64,000 nucleotides of DNA from Simmondsia chinensis (taxonomy: Eukaryota; Streptophyta; Magnoliopsida; Caryophyllales; Simmondsiaceae). The stretch is taken from the NCBI GenBank assembly GCA_018398585.1, contig JAGTTD010000021.1, positions 23,871,794 through 23,935,793 on the forward strand, read 5' to 3'. Positions 55,573 to 64,000 of the stretch are shown piece by piece; position 1 is the first letter of the stretch, and each line of letters starts with the position of its first letter. The position numbers were made by a program, and so were the translations under genes. Below the pieces are notes generated by a model, which saw nothing but the letters and a program-made list of their open reading frames with translations, was not told the origin of the DNA and ran no database searches.

Positions 55573-58019
55573 AAGCAGGCAGGGATGGCAGTTTCATGAT
55601 ATTCTTCTTGGATAACTTACCAGTGTTAGGATTAGGAAGCCTGAATTTTAATATAAATCTCTTGGATTCGGTTTTTGGGCCAAGAAGTCACAACATTTGC
55701 AGAAGGATTGGTTTGTGAATTCAAAAGCCTTTTCGTATCATTGTGGATGATGATAGCCAAGGATAATGTTAACAGTTGTCAGAAAGTACTATTGTAGTAG
55801 AAGAGAGATCATTACATTCAGAATGAGATTGTTTCCATATACACTATAGAAAAGTTCAAGAAAAAACCTTGCACTTCCAATGAGAGATTCTCTAGTAAGG
55901 AACCTTTTTTTTTTTTTTTTTGGCAGCCTTTATCGCGTTTCTCTTTTCCTTGGAGGTAGCAATATATGTGGGCAATGTGTCGGTTATAAGAAAAGGCTGT
56001 TATTGCTAAGCTCAAGGACAGAGCGTGTATGATACATGGATAACAATTTGAAGCCTATTTCCTAGGGGTCAGCTATAGGGACCAAAATATATTCTATCAT
56101 ATATTTGTACATGCACGTAAAAAATTACCTTACACATTTTATTTACTCCGAGCTTTGTTATATGTACTTCGAACTCTTGAAAAAATAGATTCTAATGACT
56201 ATCTTCTAATCTCAAGAACTTAGAAAATGTACTATAGAAGTTTAAATTTCTACTGCATTGCATTATTGTAGTCCTGTGAAATTTAGATGTCTTCCTTGCA
56301 CTTGAATGAGCCATTGCGCTTGCATTGCTCCATCAAGTGACAGTCTTTCAACATATTGCACTTGGTGCACACCAGGTCTTGAAGATGTTAAAGGCGCTTT
56401 TTCTACCGTATGATCTACACTAGAACACACACTCTCTCTCTCACGTAAGACTACTCGCACTCTGGCACGATGCAGTACCATTCCTCACCCGGTAATGCAG
56501 GGTCATGGTCCAATTCATATCTCGTACGTCATCACCATTTTTATAATATTGTGAGGTGTTAGCAACTTTTTCTGAATTATACACCTCGAAAAAAAACTTT
56601 AAGTCAAAAAAGAACAAGAATGAAGAAATGCCAACTTACCTGCAAATGATATTTGATAGTGTGAAGAAATGAACTAGAAGCTGGGAATTGGGCTTCTAGA
56701 CCAAGCTCTCGGACATGTATATATTTCAACAAATTCCTCCTCATGTCTTGCAAAAACGTTTGAAATATCAGTTGCACAAGAAGTAAAATGTAGAAGCCAG
56801 ATAAGAAGATACACCAAAGAAAGTGAAGATAACAACTTTTTGTTGCCTAATACGGTGCCGGATGGCATTGTGTTCCACCATTAAACTATTTTGGGACATA
56901 ACAGACATTATACATCAAAACCAAGGATAAATTCAAACATGGCGTATAGGAATCAAAATGAAGCCTCAAAAATGGCATTAATATATTTATTAACTTAAAA
57001 TAATAAACAAATTAAAATATTTTAAAAAAATCTAAATAAAAAAACAAAAATAGGGCTCCCTGTTTGCTATGATATCTAAGACTGCTACCAATAGATTATT
57101 GTATTTTTTTATTTAAATGGACTAGTGTTCGAAAATTTCTAACATTGACATATAATTTTAATAACATATATAATATACGTTAGAATCCGGCGAGCTTTTA
57201 TAATAAATCCACTAAATTATTGTGAAAAACACTAATACCCATATATATTGTTATATTTATGTACCTCATCAACATTTTCTAATAAAAAATTAGCCAAAAT
57301 TAACAAAAAGTTTAGCATTGAAAATGTCATTCAATCCTCACATTACCTTATCATTTATATTTAAGCCTATTCACTTTTTAGCAACTCAAAAAGCGTAAAA
57401 ATAGTAAAAAGGTCACAAACTTTTTTTTATTTATATCTTTAGTATCTTAAATTTATATGTATCAATAATTACGTATCATCTTCAACGAATTTAATGTTGG
57501 AAATCTGAAAAGACAAATTGTCAATAACTAAAACGACATTGTACGAAGCTTGATAATTTAGAGGATGCAATGATTCAGCGTACAGGAGATCTGTAGAGAT
57601 AGCGATAATAAACTTCTTAAATGGACAAAAAAATTGTTGTTACTGGAAAATACTTCGAAATGACACATTTCGTTGTCCTTGGGAACACAGGAATAATAAA
57701 GGCGCCAAACTTTAGTGTTAGACTTCAACGACGTCATTTTGCTATTTTAGATTTTTGATATTAAATTTTGAAGGAGATTGTAACTAATTATTAATATATA
57801 CAAAATATAAGACACTAAAGATATAAATAAAAAAAACAAAGACCTTTTCATCATTTTTACAATTGTACTAAAAAAAATAATATACCTTTATTTTAAATAT
57901 AAAGATAGTAAAGCGAAAAATACAAGAAGTAAAAAATAACCCAAAGTTCAGCAAAATTTACATGGTCATTCTAATAATAAAGTAACGCTTACTTGCTGTT
58001 CTTATAGACCAACGGTTCT
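55573..58019. other. 3' UTR and gene-poor spacer
   Basis: The first few hundred bases are probably the 3' UTR of the CX9C gene. On the minus strand 56868-56674 is a 64-residue frame with a hydrophobic, signal-peptide-like segment (LLSSLSLVYLLIWLLHF), with a donor-like CAG/GTAAGTT near 56637 farther on; I cannot link it to a known family and do not call it a gene. 57000-58000 is AT-rich with nothing recognised. Confidence 0.45.
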
Positions 58020-58025
58020 TTTTTG

Positions 58026-58430
58026 TCACTGTTCAGAAAAAAGAACAGTTCCTTTAGGCATTGTCACCTCGAGCCCCGCGCCATTAATTGTTACTGTCCT
58101 TGTCCTTGAAGATTGCCTGCAACACCAACCTGGAATGCAGCAAGGCCAGCAGTGCAGCCCGTTAAACCCATGTTGAGCTCCATCCATGTCCTTCACTACT
58201 GTTCTCCTGGGTAGCGATTGTACTTCCCCAATATTTACCACTGCAATTTCTCTCAATCATTCAGTATCTCCCTCACTTTAAGCACTCAGTCCAACTATGT
58301 TCTGCATAGTCGCACCTCTCCTCCCCATTTCATATATGACTCCGTGGCTGGTGAACAACTTCGCCGGTTTGGCTCCGGCCGGCAGTGCGAAATTCCGAAG
58401 GTAGCTGTTGTCTCTAGCTGCTATGACTTC
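58026..58430 (-). pseudogene. Unrecognised protein-like remnant
   Basis: A single minus-strand frame across 58430-58026 reads GNEVIAARDNSYLRNFALP, then PAKLFTSHGVIYEMGRRG and ATMQNIVGLSA, then two stops (near 58283 and 58262), then the open segment LREIAVVNIGEVQSLPRR to 58026, which includes a cysteine-rich patch (LHCWPCCIPGWCCRQ). The GC content is higher than in the flanks and the composition is protein-like. It may be a broken gene or exon remnant. I do not recognise it and it may be chance. Confidence 0.3.
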
Positions 58431-58449
58431 ATTTCCTCTTAGTTTCTTT

Positions 58450-61088
58450 GCAGCGACAACCCAATCAGTTCATGCAATGATTTAGTTTCAAATCCTTACT
58501 TTATGCATTTATGCCCGAAAAATAGAAATATTATTTTTAGGGAAAGAATCACATATCAAAACACGTGGATGTAAAATAAATAAGTTCAATAATCAAAATT
58601 AAAGTCATGGCTAACCCTTTTCAACAGAGTTAGGTGGACAGCATCATAGCTCCATAGGAACTTCTATGATTAAATTCATGTAATTATTTGGCAATAAATC
58701 AGATCTATTGTGTGTAATCACTTAGTTTCATGTTCAGGACATTGGTCTTGTGGCATCTTGAGTTTTAGGATATTGTGGGTGTTTACACCGACTGTTTTAA
58801 TATTAGAAGGGAAATGATGTTTCAATGGTGAATGGCTTTTTTTCCTCTTGCTATAGGGAGTTGTTTCCTTTTTGTGGGGTGAATGTTGTTTTAAAATTGA
58901 GTAATGTGTTTTATTAATGAGTTTCCATCGCCTTGAAGGGCATAAAGGGTGACAGTAGTGCTCCCTTGCTGCATGGCAATTTCCTAACATCTTTGATTAC
59001 TAATACATGTATATAAGTTGATATTCATATAACAAAACTTGGAGAATAGGCCACAATGTAGGTTCTGACAGAACCTGTAGCGATTAGGATAGGATGCATC
59101 AATCGGAGAGGGCTGCCATTCTCCAAGGATTTTAAGAATGTCCCCGGATGATAGGATTGATCCCTTCGGGAAGCGGCTAATATTGGTGGCCTGCCATAAT
59201 GTAATTCTCGGGGGGAAAAAAATTAATAGGCCTTTTCTACCTTTTCATAGAAAACAATGCAACTGAATCGAAAACCATATTCATAGGGAAGAAGAATGAC
59301 TTTAGATGTAAAGAAAGTGGAGTTACGAATAGTATACCATATAAATCTTAACAAATTGTGTAACCTTTGTCTATTTGATTCCCACCCCTCCTTGTCTGTA
59401 AGCTTGCTTCTTCCCTTGACTATAAGGTTTCATTTGTCATCTTTGTTGGCCACATCATTCCTGAAAACAAACAATAATAAAAGTTGGCGCATTGTTTTGT
59501 TTTAAAGTTTAGTTCAAAGTATCTTTTGGAGGGAAATTGGGATTGTAAGTAGAGGAGACTTACTTCACATCAAACCTAAGAGACAAATAACTAAAAGAGT
59601 AGCACCAAGTAGTCTCATCCCAAGTGGTTTAGCTTAATTTTGGCTCTTTTTAGCATTGGCTACTTGTTCAAAGGTACATTGTGACTTCCCAACTCATTGT
59701 CAATAGTAACATATTTCTCCCAAGTACCATCGCCCCCATATGCCTCTAGTAACACCATCAGGGCTACAAACTTTTCACCCACCATTCTCATTCTCGATCC
59801 TTGATAATATTATCTTGTTCTCCCAATATTTTACTGATTGTTCTCCCAAGGGTAACACCATCGGGGCTATAGACTTTTCACCCATCATTTCTCTTGAACA
59901 GTTAAGAATCGACATGGTTTATAGATAGAGTTGTCAATTACCGTACTCATTTTGAGTACTTTCTATTTCTCATTCATGGGTTCGAACTCAATTATTTTTT
60001 CTATAGTAAAGGGACTCAAAACACCGACTTGTCTACCTTTCTCCCTTCCACCTCTATTATAAAGATCTTTAGCATTCCAGGTCGATAAGGAGATCAAGAC
60101 CTAGTACGAGAAGATAGGAGCGAACAAAAGTCACTATTGTATGATCCTCTATTTTATATTGTGCAATGTAAAAGAGTGGCTTGATCTTATACGGTCATAC
60201 TAGTAAGGTTTAGGCACCTACAATGTTCTCTAGGCTTTCTAGTGTGTAAACAATTGGCCAATCATCCAAGACTTTTATAGTTGAGAGTCCAAAATGGGAG
60301 GCACAGCGAACTGAGCAAGTGGTTAAGTTATGTGACCAATGTCAGTTATGGATTGTGATCATTATTTTAATAGTTTTTTTTATTCTCGCATGATGGTTTT
60401 TAAACAAATCTTCAGAGCAAAAGTTGTTAGCATAAACTTGTTATTTTCACATAGATCATAAGTTTAAGCCTTTGTTATTCACACTTAATGATTATTTTGT
60501 TTTATAAAAAATCTTAAGTTGACATTACACTAAGGGCCTATTTGGTCAAACTTTTTTTTGCAAAAATGCCCTTTTTTTTGAAAAAATACTCTTTTTTTTT
60601 TTTTTTCTAGAAAAAGCTCCTTGTCCATATAAAATAATAAAAAGTACTTAAAAGTTCTTTGATTATTCTTTCATCTCCTATTTAGATTTAAGAGCTAATT
60701 AAGAGATAATAGTTGAATATTGAATGTAATGTAATTTTTACAACTATATGCCAACGGTTTGTTATTTTGGTGTGAGTTGTCTTGTAATTGTATGATTTGT
60801 TATGATGTAAACCATAGTCAAACTACCCATTGCAATATTTATTCTTATTGTTGCTAGGTTATTTTTCGTATTAGGCAAATTTGGGTTTGATATGGAAGTG
60901 TGAGGCGCAACTTCTCAGAACAACGATATATGATCCTTAGGTAAGTTTTCACGTTTGGAAATAATTCATTGAACAAGTTATATTCTCCTGTCATTTTGAA
61001 GAGAATGTTCTAAGATAACTGAAATAAGTAGGTGAAATAGATTGTATATTGCTTTGAAACATAGGGCAAATAAGAAGTTAGGGTGCTC
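58450..61088. other. Gene-poor spacer
   Basis: No gene recognised. A roughly 100-bp module is repeated at 59745-59800 and 59850-59905 (TAACACCATC-GGGCTA then CTTTTCACCCA). 60530-60620 has T-runs and a GGGCCTATTTGGTCAAAC start typical of MITE ends, but no partner was found. Confidence 0.45.
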
Positions 61089-61326
61089 TGTCATGAAATG
61101 GTAGTTTGGATTCATTGTAGTTAGGATTGTAGTTATGAGTAACATGGTTAGTTGGTTAGGAATGGTTGTTAGTCTTGTTGGTTGAGTTGTTAGGGAAATT
61201 TGTTAGTTGTTGAAGTGTTATTCTTGTTCTTGAGTTTGTGTTGTTATTGTGTTCAACTATAATACTCAAGTATTGATCATGTAAGAAAATAAAAAATGAC
61301 ATTGCCATTTTTCAATTGTTTTTCCC

Positions 61327-61361
<35 letters not shown>

Positions 61362-62313
61362 TTCTCCTTCAATTCTCTCTCAATTCTTCTATGTCTTCTC
61401 AAATTCTCTCTTAACTTCTCTCTAGTTCTTCTTCTACTTACATTCTACTCCCAAAATAGTTCAAATTTAAGATACAATGGTATTAGAGTTGTCGATTCTC
61501 GACCATGAAATTCAACATTTTTGCCAAGTTGAAAAGAAACAGAGGAAGTGGAATATCAGAGTTAGCAAGTCATAGTCAGCAATTCTACCCCTTTGGTAAA
61601 TATCTCCAATGTCCTTTATCTTACAACCAAAGATTTCCATTACCAAAATTTTCTCCTTATGGCAATCTTGAAGAATTGCAATTGATTTCATCCACAACTC
61701 ACGAAGTTAAGACAAGTATTAAATTTTCTCTGAATCAAAGTGTTGCCATTGCAATTGTGCAGTTACATGGACATCGTATCTATGTCAAATGTTGTGTACT
61801 AGACAATCAATTTTCTCATATCAATGAATTGAAGAAATTTGATCTCCCGATTCAAAGGGATGAGATACATTCATGAATGTGAACATAACATCTACAACAT
61901 TTTCATCAAATCCATCCTTGAGCACAAGGGTGTTTGTAGGGCGGGTAATGATACAACTAGTAGCTTACGAAGTAGTTAAGGTTCATTGTAGTTAGGGTTG
62001 TAGTTATGAGTAGCTACATGGTTCAGTGGTTACGAATGGTTATTAGTCTTGTTAGTAGAGTTGTTAGGAAAATTTGTTAGTTGAAGTGTTATTCTTGATC
62101 TTGAGTTGTTATTGTGTTCAAGTATAGATACCCAAGTATTGATCATGTAAGAGATTAAAAAATGACATCAACAACTATCAATCACTTTCCTCTTTCTCTC
62201 TCGCTCGAATTCTCTCTCAATTCTTCTATCTCTTCTCAGATTCTCTCTTAACTTCTCTCCAGTTCTTCTACTCCTTACATTCTACTCCCATACTAGTTCA
62301 AATCCAAGATACA
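61089..62313 (+). mobile_element. Short non-autonomous LTR retrotransposon
   Basis: Two related repeats, 61089-61476 and 61949-62313, start with TG and end with AAGATACA, and share long stretches (ATTCATTGTAGTTAG, GTATTGATCATGTAAGA, TCAATTCTTCTATsTCTTCT). The first is followed at once by TGGTATTAGAGTTG, an initiator-Met-type primer-binding site, and the second is preceded by a G-rich tract (GGGTGTTTGTAGGGCGGG). The whole element is about 1.2 kb with a 0.47-kb interior, in the size range of TRIM-like elements. The left LTR carries a 34-C run at 61328-61361. No matching 5-bp duplication was found. Confidence 0.8.
61505..61876 (+). CDS. Internal ORF of the short LTR element, unknown
   Basis: A 123-codon frame starting 28 bp after the left LTR, where gag would begin. 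The translation opens MKFNIFAKLKRNRGSGISEL and contains IAIVQLHGHRIYVKCCVLD. I see no capsid, zinc-knuckle or enzymatic motif. Its position suggests a gag remnant or captured sequence, or a chance frame. Confidence 0.35.
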   Translation: MKFNIFAKLKRNRGSGISELASHSQQFYPFGKYLQCPLSYNQRFPLPKFSPYGNLEELQLISSTTHEVKTSIKFSLNQSVAIAIVQLHGHRIYVKCCVLDNQFSHINELKKFDLPIQRDEIHS

Positions 62314-63125
62314 AACTAGTTTGACTATATGAGTAAAGGTCTCTGCACACTGGTAAATAGATTAGTGAAAATGGAGATACCTGGACCCCGAGCACCGCTG
62401 GAGGTCCCTTCCTGATCGCCATCGTTCAACTTTTACTGGGATGCTTCCGCTATTGTCGCTGCCTTCTGTTTACCAACTTACAGATCTGACTGTGTGCCGT
62501 TGGTCGTAGGAAGTCGCCCCAGTTCTTTACAGGTTACGATGGCACGCCGTGTCGCCAGATCGGCTTTGATGGTGGCTTCGCTCCACCGATGATTCTGGTG
62601 ACTGTTTTCAGGAGTCGGTGAAAATTCGCGGATGCGTGACAGTTGCCGGTTATTTCAGTGATGCAACGGCCGTGGTAGCTTGATAGATTAACAATGAGAA
62701 GAGGTGAGTATTGTAAAACCCTAAAATGGAGATGATAAGGGCGGTTGAGTGTAGTCGGTTATGTAAAAACAGAAGGGTCTAATGAAGGTCCACTTGAACT
62801 TGATTTAGTAAAAATTTCATTTGGGCTAACGGAAATTAGAGCTCAATAGGGGCTTCGTATTGTGCGAGGGAACCTAAAGTCAATCCGACTATTAATTTTA
62901 TATTTAAAAAAAAAATCAACAATCAAATCATTATTACTAAATATAATTTAAATTATTGTATGTAAAAAAAAAAAAGGCTAGCAGCGAAAGCTTAAAGCAA
63001 ATAAAGGCAAATAGGCAAATAAAACAGCTCCCAATAATATCAAGTACACCAAATAAGAAGTCATATAAGTCTGGGAAGACTAGTATTATCAAGAATATGC
63101 TTCTGTATTCTAAGCTGCTATATCG
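62314..63125. other. Spacer with a GC-richer island
   Basis: 62380-62690 is clearly more GC-rich than its surroundings but has no long frame on either strand. It could be a leader or control region of a transposon. The rest is AT-rich. No gene recognised. Confidence 0.4.
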
Positions 63126-63129
63126 GCTG

Positions 63130-63752
63130 TTTCTATGCTAGTTCTTCACTGAGCTCTATCTGAGGTCATTTCCTCCGTAGGTTTAGGTGAGTGAGGTCGT
63201 ATCGGACTGTCTCCAACCATCTCTTTTTTGGCCTGCCTCTTCCTCTCTTACTGAATGTAGTATGGAGTTGTTCGCATTTCCTGACCGTAGTTGTGGTAGG
63301 ACTCCTCCTAACATGCCCAAACCACCTCAAACATTGCTCCCTCAATTTATCTTCGATCGGGCCCATGCCCAATTTGCCTCTTATGACGTCGTTCCTGATC
63401 CTATCCTCACTATTGTAATATTGTATTTCCCTTTAACTTTAACAAAAATTTTTTTATCGCAAAGCACTGTAGAGGCCATCTTCCATTTATGCCAGCCTAC
63501 TTTAATATTGTTGTTGACATCCTCGTCAACTTCGCCGTTCTGCTGTACCATGGAACCTAAGTATCTTAAATACTTCTCGGTATGGTCTCTGATCCAATCT
63601 TGACGCCTTCTATGCTAGGCCCGTGGCAGGTACCGAACTTGAGTTCCATATGCTTCGTCTTGGATCTAGTGAGTCGTAAGTCGTTCGATTCCAAGGCTCT
63701 TTTCCAAAGTTCTAGCTTCTCATTTGCCTCTTCTCGACACTTATACACCAAA
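63130..63752 (-). mobile_element. RTE-type LINE fragment abutting telomere-type repeats
   Basis: On the minus strand it encodes, in broken frames, KLELWKRALESNDLRLTRSK (63751-63566), a [23 protein letters not shown] part (about 63560-63500) and LRWFGHVRRSPTTTTVRKC with KRGRGRPKKRWLETVRYDL (to about 63166). It is the same family as 2641-3293 but extends farther 5'. Its 5' end is cut just before the telomere-type array. Confidence 0.85.
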
Positions 63753-63755
63753 AAC

Positions 63756-63985
63756 TTTAGGGTTTAGGGGTTAGTGGTTAGGGGTTTAGGGTTTAGGGTT
63801 TAGGGTTTTAGGGTTTTAGGTTGTTAGGGTTTAGGGTGTTAGGGTTTAGGGTTTTAGGGTTTAGGGGTTTTAGGGTTTAGGGTTTTAGGGTTTTAGGGGT
63901 TGGGGTTTGGGGTTTAGGGGTTTAGGGTTTAGGGGTTAGGGGTTTAAGGGTTTAAGGGGTTAGGGGTTAGGGGTTTAGGGTTTAA
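63756..63985 (+). repeat. Degenerate (TTTAGGG)n telomere-type array
   Basis: About 230 bp of TTTAGGG units mixed with TTTTAGGG, TTTAGGGG and TTAGGGG variants, G-rich strand on the plus strand. The plant telomere unit is TTTAGGG. Many variants and a non-telomeric end (AAGGATTTTGTAAACTC) show it is an interstitial or proximal subtelomeric array, not the pure chromosome end. The orientation would fit a chromosome end lying to the right. Confidence 0.9.
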
Positions 63986-64000
63986 GGATTTTGTAAACTC

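Noticed and set aside
56263..56868. Two-exon secreted peptide gene on the minus strand
   Set aside because: A signal-like segment and a donor site are present, but the frame closes before the donor and the second part has no recognisable content.
59040..59220. tRNA or organelle-derived insert
   Set aside because: A more structured-looking, GC-balanced stretch, but I could not fold a tRNA or match organelle genes.

Overview
The window is nuclear DNA from a flowering plant. The evidence is spliced plant gene families with GT-AG introns, plant LTR elements primed by initiator-Met tRNA, Au-type SINEs and a (TTTAGGG)n telomere-type array at the right edge. I cannot name the species. The long, transposon-filled introns argue against a compact genome.

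Layout. 1-2.3 kb: broken PMT-type methyltransferase gene on the minus strand, running off the left edge. 2.3-3.3 kb: SINE and RTE-type LINE end. 4.4-16.7 kb: complete 13-exon ubinuclein gene (minus), a histone-chaperone subunit, with a hAT MITE, a Mutator-like MITE and SINEs in its introns. 17.2-20.2 kb: internally deleted Ty3/Gypsy element with both LTRs. 22.1-22.9 kb: Mutator-like element full of CCGCG hairpins, ending 80 bp before the start codon of a 7-exon amino-acid permease gene (plus, 23.0-25.3 kb). 27.5-27.8 kb: small TATA-driven gene for a 50-residue acidic protein (minus). 29.9-39.8 kb: 7-exon RING / pseudokinase / WD40 gene (minus). 41.7-43.8 kb: intronless secreted TolB/DPP6-like beta-propeller gene (minus). 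44-51 kb: repeats, including a truncated L1. 51.3-55.6 kb: 5-exon gene for a four-cysteine, twin CX9C-like protein (plus), with a SINE-bearing solo LTR in its last intron. 56-64 kb: mostly gene-poor, with a short LTR element, a second RTE fragment and telomere-type repeats.

The ubinuclein, RING/kinase/WD40 and beta-propeller genes match, from memory, a run of neighbours on Arabidopsis chromosome 1 (At1g21610, At1g21651, At1g21670/80), so this looks like a conserved block expanded by transposons.

The most unusual signal is a SINE family in which an Au-like body with a (TTG)n tail is joined, in two copies of opposite orientation (40409-40643 and 44416-44628), to a head derived from 5S rRNA. 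One copy is framed by a 20-bp target-site duplication that includes the 5S part. Each lies about 0.6 kb upstream of a gene. Other copies of the body lack the 5S head, and one 32-bp stub has a perfect 14-bp duplication.
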